Source of the DNA: Nitrobacteraceae bacterium AZCC 1564
Lineage (GTDB): Bacteria; Pseudomonadota; Alphaproteobacteria; Rhizobiales; Xanthobacteraceae
Length of the DNA stretch: 64,000 nucleotides
NCBI GenBank assembly: GCA_036924835.1
Contig: JBAGRR010000001.1
Span: forward strand, 4,417,001 to 4,481,000
Direction of reading: 5' to 3'
Every line of letters begins with the position of its first letter. Position 1 is the stretch's first letter. The notes under the pieces were generated by a model. That model searched no databases. It was given only the letters and a program-made list of their open reading frames with translations, and had not been told where the DNA came from. Positions 25,366-34,264 of this stretch are shown here, piece by piece. Both the position numbers and the translations under genes were made by a program.

Positions 25366-26081
25366 GCCTGCTGTCAATTCGCGGCGTTGTGAAGCGCTAC
25401 GGTGGTCTGACTGCCGTCGACAATGTCAGCTTTGAGGTCGAGCCCGGCGAGCTGGTGGGCCTGATCGGTCCCAACGGATCGGGCAAGACGACACTCCTGA
25501 ATATTCTGAGCGGTCACGCTGAGCCGAACGCAGGCGATATTCTGCTCGACGGGGAAAGCTGCATTGGCCTGAAACCGGAGCAGCTTGCGCATCGCGGCGT
25601 GATGCGGATGTTTCAGCTCACGCGCGTTTTCCGCCGCATGAACGTGGTCGACAATCTGCTGGTGGCCGGCCGCGCGCAGGGACTGGATTCCGCGGCCGCG
25701 ACGGCGCGTGCCAATGCGTTGATCGAGGAACTGCGCCTCGGTGTGGTCCGCGACCTCGATGCTGGACACCTGTCCGGCGGCCAGATGAAACTGCTCGAAT
25801 TCGGCGTATGCTTCATGGTGCCGCCCAAGGTCGCGCTGCTCGACGAGCCTTTCGCCGCCGTGCATCCGATCATGAAAGAGATCATGAGCACGTTCATCCG
25901 CTCGCGGCATGCCAGCGGCCAGACTTTCATTCTGGTGAGCCATGATATGCCGGTGGTGGTTGAGCTCTGTCCGCGCTCGGTCTGCATGAATGCGGGGGCG
26001 GTGATCGCCGATGCCTCGACGCGCCATGTGCTGAGCGACGCCCACGTCATCGAAGCCTATCTCGGAGGGCATGCCGCGTGA
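25362..26081 (+). CDS. branched-chain amino acid-type ABC ATPase (LivG-like)
   Basis: 239-aa ATPase. Walker A is GPNGSGKTT near residue 40, the LivG-specific RMFQLTRVFRRMNVVDNLL follows, then signature LSGGQMKLLEFG, Walker B VALLDEPFAAVHP and H-loop VSHDM. The segment after Walker B (FAAVHPIMKE) replaces the usual AAGLNP, a small departure. ATG 25362 overlaps the LivM stop, with TGGAGG upstream. Confidence 0.93.
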   Translation: MSLLSIRGVVKRYGGLTAVDNVSFEVEPGELVGLIGPNGSGKTTLLNILSGHAEPNAGDILLDGESCIGLKPEQLAHRGVMRMFQLTRVFRRMNVVDNLLVAGRAQGLDSAAATARANALIEELRLGVVRDLDAGHLSGGQMKLLEFGVCFMVPPKVALLDEPFAAVHPIMKEIMSTFIRSRHASGQTFILVSHDMPVVVELCPRSVCMNAGAVIADASTRHVLSDAHVIEAYLGGHAA

Positions 26082-26821
26082 GCAGTGTTCTCGTTCTTGA
26101 CAACGTCACCGCCGGCTATGTCGGCGATATCGATGTTTTGCGGTCGCTGAGCCTGAATGTCGAAGCAGGATCCATCACCGGGCTGATCGGTCTGAACGGC
26201 GCCGGAAAATCCACCGTGATGAAGGCGATCTGTGGGTTTCTAACACCCAAGACCGGCCATGTGGTCTATGAAGGCAACGACATCACGGGTCTCGCGCCTC
26301 ATCATCTGTCAGCGCGCGGCATCTGGTACATTCCGCAGGAATCCAGCCTCTTTCCGTTTATGACGGTGACTGAGAATCTTCGGTTGCCGATGGAAGGTCT
26401 CGGCCGAGCGACGGGGAGCCCCAACCGGGCGGAAATCGATCGCCGCTTCGAGGAAATGCTTGCGAAGTTTCCGGGCCTCAAACCTAAACTGAAGGCGCAG
26501 GCGGGCGATCTCTCCGGTGGTCAGCAAAAGATGGTCGAATTCGCCAAGGCCTGGCTGATGCGGCCGCGTCTTTGTCTGATCGATGAGCCGTCGATTGGCC
26601 TTTCACCGAAGATCGTCGAAGAAGTCTTCGAATGGATTCGGTTGTTCGCCTCCGAGCAGATGGCGATCCTGCTGGTGGATCACAATGTGCGTCGCGTGAT
26701 TGCCATGTCGCAGCGGATTTATGTGCTGAGCCTCGGCGAGATCACGGCGTCGGGTGCACCGGAAGATTTCCAGGGCAATCTCCACGAGCAGGTGAAATCC
26801 TGGCTCGGAATTAATTTCTAG
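26078..26821 (+). CDS. branched-chain amino acid-type ABC ATPase (LivF-like)
   Basis: 247-aa ATPase. Walker A GLNGAGKST near residue 41, the LivF-type GIWYIPQESSLFPFMTVTENL, signature LSGGQQKMVEFAKAW, Walker B LCLIDEPSIGLSPK and H-loop LLVDHNVR. GTG 26078 overlaps the LivG stop (GTGA), as in the other junctions of this operon. Confidence 0.93.
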   Translation: MSSVLVLDNVTAGYVGDIDVLRSLSLNVEAGSITGLIGLNGAGKSTVMKAICGFLTPKTGHVVYEGNDITGLAPHHLSARGIWYIPQESSLFPFMTVTENLRLPMEGLGRATGSPNRAEIDRRFEEMLAKFPGLKPKLKAQAGDLSGGQQKMVEFAKAWLMRPRLCLIDEPSIGLSPKIVEEVFEWIRLFASEQMAILLVDHNVRRVIAMSQRIYVLSLGEITASGAPEDFQGNLHEQVKSWLGINF

Positions 26822-26884
26822 CGGCGCGCTCGCAGTTCGCTATAGGCTCCGTCGGTGTCGTCGCCACCGGAGTCGCTTGCATCC

Positions 26885-27412
26885 ATGTCTCTTTTGTCGC
26901 CCCAAATCATTCGCGCCGAGCTGCTCACGGCGGCACGCTTTTCCGCGTTCGGCACTGTGCTCGAGGCAGGCAATCAGGCCGGCAGGCTGGTGAATCAAGG
27001 GCGAGCGCGGCGGCTGGAAGGCATTCGCGCGTTTTCGCACGAGCGGGGGAATGTACCTGTTGTTGACCTGTATCAGGTCGATCGCTCCGATCTTCCCTTC
27101 AAAGTAACTTGCTTCGAGCGCCATCCGTTATCGGATCAGGTTTTCACGCCGATGGCTTGCGCCCGTTATCTCGTGATCGTGGCGCCCGACGATGCCAATG
27201 GACAGCCGGATCTCTCAAAGGTGTCGGCGTTCGTGGCGCAGTCAACGCAGGGCATCTGCTATCGCAGAGGCACCTGGCATGCACCGATGATTGCGCTCGA
27301 TGCACCCGCCCTGATGTCCATGCTGATGTGGGAAGCGGGAGATAGCCGGGATTGTGAGGAGTACTGGCTTGATGCGGGCCGCGATCTGATCGTCGAACTT
27401 TTGGCTGTGTGA
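26885..27412 (+). CDS. ureidoglycolate lyase (AllA) family protein
   Basis: 175-aa cupin-fold protein. ELLTAARFSAFGTVLEAG at the start and the later VFTPMACARYLVIVAP, GICYRRGTWHAPMIALD and a C-terminal DCEEYWL are the conserved AllA blocks, including the metal or substrate His in GTWHAP. AllA splits ureidoglycolate into glyoxylate and urea. It follows the liv-type operon by 63 bases, which raises the possibility that the importer takes up a ureide; no other purine-degradation gene is in the window, so this is weak. Confidence 0.82.
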   Translation: MSLLSPQIIRAELLTAARFSAFGTVLEAGNQAGRLVNQGRARRLEGIRAFSHERGNVPVVDLYQVDRSDLPFKVTCFERHPLSDQVFTPMACARYLVIVAPDDANGQPDLSKVSAFVAQSTQGICYRRGTWHAPMIALDAPALMSMLMWEAGDSRDCEEYWLDAGRDLIVELLAV

Positions 27413-27422
27413 AGTGTCTCTC

Positions 27423-28325
27423 TCAAGCCATCCATTTGTGATGTTCTACGAAGCGGTCAGCCAGCAGGTCGATGAAGATGCGCACCTTGCTGGAGAGGTG
27501 ACTGCGGTGTGGGTAGATCGCGTTGATGGAGAATTCGACCGGCCGATAATCTGGTAGCAGCGGGATGAGGCTGCCGTCGGCGAGTTCATCCGCGACAAGG
27601 AAGCTCGGCGCGAGAAACAACCCGTGTCCCTTCAGTGTCAGGAAGCGCAACAGCTCGCCATTGGTTGAGATGACGTTGCCGGTGACACGCACCGTGACAA
27701 GCTGCTTGTCCGGTTCTTCGAAGCGCCATTCGTCTCTGTACGGATAAAACGTGTATTGCAGGCAATTGTGATTGGTGAGGTCCGATGGATGCTTGGGCTC
27801 CGGATGGGTCTCAAGATAAGCGGGCGTGCAGCACAGAATATGGCGCCACGGGGACAGCTTGCGGGCGATCAGGCTGGAGTCCGGTGGCGTTAACGTACGG
27901 ATCGCGAGATCGTATCCCTCTTCGATCAGGTCGATCATCCGCTCACCGGTGGCGAGCTCAATCGACACGCCCGGATAAAGCGAGAGATACTCGTCGAACA
28001 CCGGTGAAAGGAAACGCACGATGTGGGTGTTGGTGTAGACGCGCAGCGTGCCGCGCGGTGTCGAATGTAGGGCGTCGGCAATGCGATCCGCTTCGTCGAG
28101 ATCCATAAGAATCTGGCGCGACCGCTCGTAATAAGCCTTGCCAATCTCCGTCAGGCTCACCTTCCGTGTGGTGCGGTTCAGAAGCCGCGCGCCAAGCCGG
28201 TCTTCCAGCGACTGAATATGGTTGCTGACCATCGTTACGGACATGTTCAGCCGCCGCGCCGCTGAGGAAAAGCCTCCGGTTTCAACGACTTGTCCAAACA
28301 CCGTCAAACTTGTCAGTCGGTCCAT
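27423..28325 (-). CDS. LysR family transcriptional regulator
   Basis: 300-aa regulator. The N-terminal helix-turn-helix MDRLTSLTVFGQVVETGGFS, SAARRLNMSVTMVSNHIQSLEDRLGARLLNRTTRKVSLTE is classic LysR. The effector domain has the two-lobe pattern with the hinge LRVYTNTHIVRFLSPVFDEYL. It is divergent from the emrA-like gene, with a 127-base shared promoter region, so it most likely controls the efflux pair. The CrgA/AaeR-like branch is suggested by the short C-terminus. Confidence 0.93.
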   Translation of the reverse strand: MDRLTSLTVFGQVVETGGFSSAARRLNMSVTMVSNHIQSLEDRLGARLLNRTTRKVSLTEIGKAYYERSRQILMDLDEADRIADALHSTPRGTLRVYTNTHIVRFLSPVFDEYLSLYPGVSIELATGERMIDLIEEGYDLAIRTLTPPDSSLIARKLSPWRHILCCTPAYLETHPEPKHPSDLTNHNCLQYTFYPYRDEWRFEEPDKQLVTVRVTGNVISTNGELLRFLTLKGHGLFLAPSFLVADELADGSLIPLLPDYRPVEFSINAIYPHRSHLSSKVRIFIDLLADRFVEHHKWMA

Positions 28326-28452
28326 CGCCGCGTCGGATTATCCGCTCCTGGTTGATGATCCTTTCGGATTTTCCAAGATTATCAGATCGAGCAGCCCGCT
28401 GCATCTTCCTGTCATCAAATCAGGCCGGCTTCGGCCGCGACAGGAGGATGAA

Positions 28453-29676
28453 ATGGTTGAGATGCCCCGCACCGAAAGCTTCCAGCAGGCTGCGGAAGTG
28501 GACCACGATGGGACGCCAACTTCGGAGCAACGAGAGGAGCCGGCAAAGGTGCCGGTGCGCGCGCAGATCAAGCGTGGTGCGCTGGTTCTCGCGCTTCTCG
28601 CCGGTACAGCTCTTGGCGGGTATTACGGCCATGACTACTGGACCACGGGCCGTTATCTGGAAACCACTGACGATGCCTATGTAAAGGCCGACTACACAAC
28701 CGTCGCACCTAAGGTCGCGGGTTATATCTCCGAAGTGCTGGTGCAGGACAATCAGCCGGTGACGGCGGGGCAGCTACTCGCCCGGATCGATGATCGCGAT
28801 TTCCGTGCAGCGCTCGCGCAGGCGAACGCCGATGTCAACGCTGCGGCCGCAGCGATTCGCAATCTCGATGCGCAGATCAGTTTGCAACACTCACTGATCG
28901 AGCAGGCGCAGGCGGCGATTGATGCCTCTCAAGCGACGCTCGACTTCGCCGACGCCGATGCCATCCGCTATCGCGATCTCATGAGGACCGGATCGGGCAC
29001 CACACAGCGGGCGCAGCAGACCGAGTCCATCCGAGGTCAGGCCGCTGCTCAACTGCAGCGCGATCAGGCGGGATTGATTGCCGCACAGAAGAAAATCGCC
29101 GTGCTCACCACGGAACGTGACCAGGCGCAGGCGCAGCTCGAGCGCAACCGTGCGCTGGCACAGCAGGCAACGTTGAATCTCTCTTACACGACGATCACTG
29201 CGCCGGTCGACGGAACGGTGGGGGCGCGTTCTTTGCGCGTTGGCCAGTTCGTGGCGGCAGGAACGCAATTGATGGCTGTGGTGCCGCTGCATGCCACTTA
29301 CGTGGTCGCCAATTTCAAAGAAACTCAGCTCACCTACGTGCGCGACGGCCAGCCGGTCGAGCTGCGGATCGATAGCTATCCGGACGTCAAGCTCACGGGA
29401 CGCGTCGATAGCCTCTCGCCAGCGAGTGGCTTGGAATTCGCGTTGCTGCCGCCGGATAACGCCACCGGCAACTTTACCAAGGTCGTGCAGCGCATTCCCG
29501 TGAGGATCACGCTGGATGACTCCAGCCTGACCGGAATGCTGCGGGCTGGAATGTCGGTCGAGCCGACCGTCAACACCAAACAGACGGTTATTGCCGAGCG
29601 AAGCCAGCCCCGCAATCAGAAGCCTACGGCTGTGGGATCGACAGTGCACGGCGCGCCCATGGTCGCCAGTAACTAA
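28453..29676 (+). CDS. emrA: membrane fusion protein of an EmrAB-type efflux pump
   Basis: 407-aa HlyD-family adaptor. A single membrane anchor (GALVLALLAGTALGGYYGHDY) near residue 45 is followed by the first lipoyl half DDAYVKADYTTVAPKVAGYISEVLVQDNQPVTAGQLL, a coiled coil (LAQANADVNAAAAAIRNLDAQISLQ onward, about 100-220), the second lipoyl half TTITAPVDGTVGARSLRVGQFV and a beta-barrel. CAGGAGG lies five bases before ATG 28453. It pairs with the MFS gene 115 bases downstream. Confidence 0.93.
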   Translation: MVEMPRTESFQQAAEVDHDGTPTSEQREEPAKVPVRAQIKRGALVLALLAGTALGGYYGHDYWTTGRYLETTDDAYVKADYTTVAPKVAGYISEVLVQDNQPVTAGQLLARIDDRDFRAALAQANADVNAAAAAIRNLDAQISLQHSLIEQAQAAIDASQATLDFADADAIRYRDLMRTGSGTTQRAQQTESIRGQAAAQLQRDQAGLIAAQKKIAVLTTERDQAQAQLERNRALAQQATLNLSYTTITAPVDGTVGARSLRVGQFVAAGTQLMAVVPLHATYVVANFKETQLTYVRDGQPVELRIDSYPDVKLTGRVDSLSPASGLEFALLPPDNATGNFTKVVQRIPVRITLDDSSLTGMLRAGMSVEPTVNTKQTVIAERSQPRNQKPTAVGSTVHGAPMVASN

Positions 29677-29791
29677 CGAGTTATCCGCCCGATCTTCAAC
29701 TCCGGCCGGATAGTGTTTTCCGACTTTCCTCGATTATCGCCCGCCGGCGCATCCGGCATGGTGTCTGGCAATAGCCAGATGGAGCTCAGTC

Positions 29792-31405
29792 ATGACTGCC
29801 CAAGCCATCTCTTCCCACAGCCCAGCCGCAAGAGTTGCAAATGGAGCGACGCAGACGCCGAGCCACAGCGCGCTCAAGATGTGGGTCGCTGTGGTGGGAT
29901 CGACGCTCGGCGCGTTCATGGCGGTGCTCAATATTCAGATCGTGAATGCTTCGCTTGCCGACATTCAGGGCGCGATTGGGGCCGGCATCGATGACGGCGG
30001 CTGGATTTCCACGTCCTATCTCATTGCCGAGATCGTTGTCATTCCGCTTTCGGCGTGGCTCGCGCGCATTTTCTCCATCCGTGTTTATCTGCTGACCAAC
30101 GCCGTGTTGTTCCTCATGTTCTCTGTGGCCTGCGCGTTCGCGGCCAATCTCGGGCAGATGATTGTGCTACGCGCCATTCAGGGTTTCACCGGCGGCGTGC
30201 TGATCCCAATGGCATTCACCATCATCATCACGCAATTGCCCAGGGCCAAGCAGCCGGTCGGTATGGCGCTGTTCGCGCTCTCCGCGACCTTTGCTCCTGC
30301 CATTGGACCGACGATAGGCGGCTACCTCACCGAAAATTGGGGCTGGCAGTACATCTTCTATGTGAACCTCGTGCCAGGCGCGATCATGATCGCGATGCTG
30401 TGGGCCTCGCTGGAGCGAGCACCCATGCAGCTCAACCTCCTGCGTGAAGGCGACTGGGCCGGCATCGTCACGATGGCGATCGGGCTCGGCGCACTACAGA
30501 CCGTGCTCGAGGAGGGGAACAAGGACGATTGGTTCGGCTCTCCTTTCATCGTGCGCCTGTCGGTCATCGCTGTTATCGCGTTGTCTTTGTTCCTGGTGAT
30601 TGAGCTGACCACCAGGAAGCCGCTGCTCAATCTCCGCTTGCTGGCCCGCTGGAATTTCGGCTTCGGAATTCTCGCCAACTTCCTGCTCGGCATCGCGCTA
30701 TACGGATCGGTGTTTATCCTGCCGCTCTATCTCGCCCGCATCCAAGGCTACAACTCCGAGCAGATCGGCATGGTGCTGGCATGGACTGGATTGCCTCAGC
30801 TGGTGTTGATCCCGCTGGTGCCGCGCCTGATGCAGCGCTTTGACGCTCGGGTTGTGATTGCCATTGGCTTTGCGTTGTTCGCCGCCAGCAATTTCATGAA
30901 CGTCCACATGACGATCAATACCGCGGCAGATCAGCTCTTGTGGCCGAATATCGTTCGCGCTGTGGGTCAGGCTTTGGTGTTCGCACCGCTTTCGGCCGTC
31001 GCGACAGCCGGTATCGAGCAGGAGAATGCCGGATCGGCCTCCGCTCTGTTCAACATGATGCGAAATCTCGGTGGTGCTATCGGCATTGCCGCGCTGCAGA
31101 CGTTCCAGACCAAGCGCGAGCAGTATCACTCGAACATTCTAACCCATTCCGTCTCTCTGTTCGAGGAAGCTACCCGCAGCCGCATCCAGAAGCTGACATC
31201 CTATTTCCTCACCCACGGCGTCTCGGATCTGGCCACGGCGCAACACAAGGCGATCATCGCGGTAGGTGCCCGCGTCAAGCAGCAGGCGAACATCATGGCA
31301 TTCAGCGACACGTTCTATCTGCTTGGAGCCGTCCTGATCGTCGCTCTCATTGCAACACTCCTGCTCAAGAAGCCTGGACGCCTGAGCGGTGGCGGGGCGC
31401 ACTAA
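29792..31405 (+). CDS. emrB: DHA2-family MFS drug transporter (EmrB-like)
   Basis: 537-aa proton-coupled exporter with about 14 membrane helices. Motifs include STLGAFMAVLNIQIVNASLADIQGAIGA in helix one, GWISTSYLIAEIVVIPLSAWLARIFSIR (motif A region), and motif C-like ALSATFAPAIGPTIGGYL. GGAGCT precedes ATG 29792. With the adaptor protein it should expel hydrophobic toxic compounds across both membranes; an outer-membrane channel is not encoded here. Confidence 0.94.
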   Translation: MTAQAISSHSPAARVANGATQTPSHSALKMWVAVVGSTLGAFMAVLNIQIVNASLADIQGAIGAGIDDGGWISTSYLIAEIVVIPLSAWLARIFSIRVYLLTNAVLFLMFSVACAFAANLGQMIVLRAIQGFTGGVLIPMAFTIIITQLPRAKQPVGMALFALSATFAPAIGPTIGGYLTENWGWQYIFYVNLVPGAIMIAMLWASLERAPMQLNLLREGDWAGIVTMAIGLGALQTVLEEGNKDDWFGSPFIVRLSVIAVIALSLFLVIELTTRKPLLNLRLLARWNFGFGILANFLLGIALYGSVFILPLYLARIQGYNSEQIGMVLAWTGLPQLVLIPLVPRLMQRFDARVVIAIGFALFAASNFMNVHMTINTAADQLLWPNIVRAVGQALVFAPLSAVATAGIEQENAGSASALFNMMRNLGGAIGIAALQTFQTKREQYHSNILTHSVSLFEEATRSRIQKLTSYFLTHGVSDLATAQHKAIIAVGARVKQQANIMAFSDTFYLLGAVLIVALIATLLLKKPGRLSGGGAH

Positions 31406-31458
31406 GGGCCCAACGTTATCGACTTCACCAGTTGTTGCCTCATGTAAGGAGAGTAGTC

Positions 31459-32577
31459 ATGAACGCTCACGATCGATCCGGCATCTCCATTTCTTCTCCA
31501 ACAGAACGGACATCGACATCAGCGTCCGGCCTCGCGATCATCGAATGGCTTGGCGGAAACGAATGTCGTGACCTCGATGATGCCGCGTTGGTTGGGGAGC
31601 TGGGGCGACGCGTCAGTCTTGCCGGGCTGCCGCTTGATCGCCTGTCGCTTCATTTTCGAACGCTGCATCCTGCGATCGCGGGCCGCACCATTGCATGGGC
31701 GCCGGGTGAGCCGGTCGAAGTCTATGAGGCCGGGCATGCGAAGGCGGCGTCCATGACCTTCCGGGAAAATCCGGTCGCCCGGGTGATGGATGCAGGAGAA
31801 TGTCTCGTCGTTCGCGCCGGTGATCCATCCTTCTCAAGCTGGAAAGAAATCGGGCTCTTCAAGAGCCGGGCGTTGCGTGAATTCTTCATTGCGCCTCTGA
31901 GCAGTGGAGAAGGTCCCGTTGGCATCGCCGTGTTTGGCACGATGCGCGCGAGGGGCTTCAGTGCGATGGATCACGCTTTTCTGGAGCGCGTTTTGCCGTG
32001 TTTGCGAACGGCATGCGAGTTACGGGCGCTGCGGCGGCTCGAACTGCCGCTTCTTGATAGATTTTCCGGTACACGGACAGCGGAGCGAATGCTCGCCTCC
32101 GGGCTTCTGGGTTACAAAACCGAATCGACCGACGCTGCTCTCATGCTGGTGAAATTTGAGACCCAGGTTGGGGACTTAGAACCAGCGCTCATGGAAGAGA
32201 CGATCAGAGAGACAACATCGATCGTTTCAAGACTCGGAGGTTTTGTCCTCAGCATCGAGGACGATTCAATGCTGGTGATGTTTCCGCAGGAGGCCAAAAC
32301 GGCCTGCATGGCAGCAGTGGCGGCCGCCGAACACATCACGGAAAAATCAAAGGATGAAGATTCCTCATCTGAAGTCTGGCCCGGTGTTGTCCTCCACTAT
32401 GGAGAGCTGACATACGGTCAGATCGCAACGCCGTTTGGGGTGCGGCTTGCCATGAGTGGCCGTGACGTCCATCATCTCAAAAAGTTGGGACATGTTGCCT
32501 CGCATGGCATCACTTTGTCCCAGCACTTTTCCGAATTGGCAGGGATGAAGACGAGCGTTGGTTTGATGAGCGGTTAG
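31459..32577 (+). CDS. adenylate/guanylate cyclase-like protein with degenerate catalytic domain
   Basis: 372 aa. Residues about 20-210 (LAIIEWLGGNECRDLDDAALV, PLDRLSLHFRTLHPAIAGRTIAWAPGEPVEVYE) match a sensor region I know from rhizobial class III cyclases. The C-terminal third follows the cyclase fold, ending in VVLHYGELTYGQIATPFGVRLAMSGRDVHHLKK. Key residues are missing: the usual metal-binding CDLRGFT is ALMLVKFET, and the usual LKFMGDAV is LSIEDDSM, losing the first Asp and the base-recognising Lys. Probably a non-enzymatic sensor. AAGGAGAG precedes ATG 31459. It overlaps the convergent permease gene by four bases. Confidence 0.75.
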   Translation: MNAHDRSGISISSPTERTSTSASGLAIIEWLGGNECRDLDDAALVGELGRRVSLAGLPLDRLSLHFRTLHPAIAGRTIAWAPGEPVEVYEAGHAKAASMTFRENPVARVMDAGECLVVRAGDPSFSSWKEIGLFKSRALREFFIAPLSSGEGPVGIAVFGTMRARGFSAMDHAFLERVLPCLRTACELRALRRLELPLLDRFSGTRTAERMLASGLLGYKTESTDAALMLVKFETQVGDLEPALMEETIRETTSIVSRLGGFVLSIEDDSMLVMFPQEAKTACMAAVAAAEHITEKSKDEDSSSEVWPGVVLHYGELTYGQIATPFGVRLAMSGRDVHHLKKLGHVASHGITLSQHFSELAGMKTSVGLMSG

Positions 32578-33449
32578 TTCTGCATGCCCCAGCGCTGGAC
32601 CGTTCTCTTGGCGATCACGCGGAAAATGAGATTCTCCACCGCAAGACCGATGAGAATGACCATGAGGAGGCCTGCGAAGACTTCCGGGACTTGAATGAGA
32701 TTCTTATTCTCGAAAATGTACCAGCCCAATCCGCCGGACCCGGATGAGACACCGAAAACCAGTTCCGCAGCGATCAGCGTGCGCCACGCGAACGCCCAGC
32801 CGATCTTGAGGCCGGCGAGAATGCTCGGGAAGGCCGCCGGCAGCAAGATCTTGCTGACAAGCGAGATGCCGCTGAGCCCGTAGTTGCGGCCAACCATGCG
32901 CATGGTGTTGGAGACCGAGCGGAATCCAGAATGGGCATTGAGCGCGACGGGCCACAGAACCGAATGGATCAGCACGAAGACGAGGCTCTCCGTTCCAAGG
33001 CCAAACCACAGCAGCGCTAGCGGCAGCAGCGCGATGGCTGGCAACGGATTCAACATAGATGTCAGGGTTTCCAGCAGATCGTTGCCGATGCGCGATGTGA
33101 TGGCGAGCACAGCGAACGCGAATGCCAGAATCAGCCCGAGGCTATATCCGATCAGCAGAACCTTGATCGAATCCCAACTGCGCAGGATCAGGTCACCACT
33201 GCTGATGCCCTTCCATAACGCTCTGATGGTGTCACTGAACGTCGGGAAAAGCAGAGAGTTATCCAGCCAATTCGCATAGACCTGCCAGATCACGCAGAGC
33301 AAAACGACGATCGCAGTCTTGCGGATGAAGCCGTTGTTATAGGCATGTTCCCAGAACGGCAGCGGCTTGTGTAGGATGGTGTTGTCGCTGGCGCGAACCA
33401 CCTCGACAATGAAATCCTCGCGCCCGTCAGCGGCTGTCATCGAGTTCAT
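32574..33449 (-). CDS. ABC transporter permease, nitrate/sulfonate/taurine type
   Basis: 291-aa inner-membrane protein of the SsuC/TauC class. Membrane segments include TAIVVLLCVIWQVYANWL and VLLIGYSLGLILAFAFAVLAI, and the coupling loop is MRMVGRNYGLSGISLVSKILLPAAFPSILAGLKIGWAFAWRTLIAAELVFG. It is the last gene of a three-gene minus-strand operon; its ATG overlaps the ATPase stop. About 50 extra polar residues lie at the N-terminus compared with the first taurine-type permease in this window. Confidence 0.92.
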   Translation of the reverse strand: MNSMTAADGREDFIVEVVRASDNTILHKPLPFWEHAYNNGFIRKTAIVVLLCVIWQVYANWLDNSLLFPTFSDTIRALWKGISSGDLILRSWDSIKVLLIGYSLGLILAFAFAVLAITSRIGNDLLETLTSMLNPLPAIALLPLALLWFGLGTESLVFVLIHSVLWPVALNAHSGFRSVSNTMRMVGRNYGLSGISLVSKILLPAAFPSILAGLKIGWAFAWRTLIAAELVFGVSSGSGGLGWYIFENKNLIQVPEVFAGLLMVILIGLAVENLIFRVIAKRTVQRWGMQN

Positions 33450-34264
33450 GAGTGCATGTCCTCTTGCTCGGAGGCGCTCTGGCCGAACAGCAGGTGATCG
33501 ATCGTATCGGAAAGCTTGCGGCCGGACAGGAGATGGACGGCGTCTTCGCCGCTGCTGCTCAGCTCAGCCTTCACTTGGCCCGGATGTGGTGACAGAAGAA
33601 GAATGCGGCTGCCGATCTTGATCGCTTCCGGAATCGAATGGGTGACAAAGAGGACAGTAAAGCGTGTGTCGTCCCACAGGCGAAGCAGATCATCCTGCAT
33701 CTTGCGTCGGGTTAAGGCATCGAGCGCTGCGAAAGGCTCGTCCATCAGCAGGATATCCGGCTCCATCGCCATGCCGCGCGCGATGGCAACGCGTGCTTTC
33801 ATGCCACCCGACAGCATGTGCGGATAGGAATCGGCGAATTTCGCGAGGCCGACTTTCTCGATGTAATGCATCGCCTTGTCTTCGGCCGGCTTGCCTGACA
33901 TGCGTCCACTCGCGGTCAGTGCAAAGACCACGTTCTGCTTCACGGTTTTCCAGGGCAAGAGCTGATCGAATTCCTGGAACACCATCATGCGGTCCGGACC
34001 CGGCCGTGACACCGGATTGCCTTTGAGGCGAATTTCACCCTCAACAGGGGAGAGATAACCGCCGACCGCCTTCAGCAGCGTGGACTTGCCGCATCCCGAT
34101 GGTCCAAGCAGGACGTACCGATCCGATCGATGCACCGTAAAATCGACGCGGTATGTCGCAGTGATCAGAATCTCGGTAGTCTTGTACTGGAGCGTAACGC
34201 CCTTGACCTCAAGCAGCGGGGTCGAGGGCGAAGTCTCTTCGCCTCGAGGAGCGGGCATGTGCAT
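33446..34264 (-). CDS. ABC transporter ATPase, nitrate/sulfonate/taurine type
   Basis: 272-aa ATPase. Walker A GPSGCGKST near residue 55, Q-loop MVFQEFDQLLPWKTVKQNV, signature LSGGMKARVAIARGMAM, Walker B ILLMDEPFAALDALTRRK and H-loop VTHSIPEA. The signature has K in place of the usual Q (LSGGMKAR). ATG 34264 forms a TGATG overlap with the upstream binding-protein gene; ATG 34258 is an alternative. Confidence 0.92.
   Translation of the reverse strand: MHMPAPRGEETSPSTPLLEVKGVTLQYKTTEILITATYRVDFTVHRSDRYVLLGPSGCGKSTLLKAVGGYLSPVEGEIRLKGNPVSRPGPDRMMVFQEFDQLLPWKTVKQNVVFALTASGRMSGKPAEDKAMHYIEKVGLAKFADSYPHMLSGGMKARVAIARGMAMEPDILLMDEPFAALDALTRRKMQDDLLRLWDDTRFTVLFVTHSIPEAIKIGSRILLLSPHPGQVKAELSSSGEDAVHLLSGRKLSDTIDHLLFGQSASEQEDMHS

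Noticed and set aside
30940..31458. Extended frame in front of the cyclase-like gene
   Set aside because: It lies in another frame of the MFS gene; ATG 31459 has a strong ribosome site and starts the recognisable protein.
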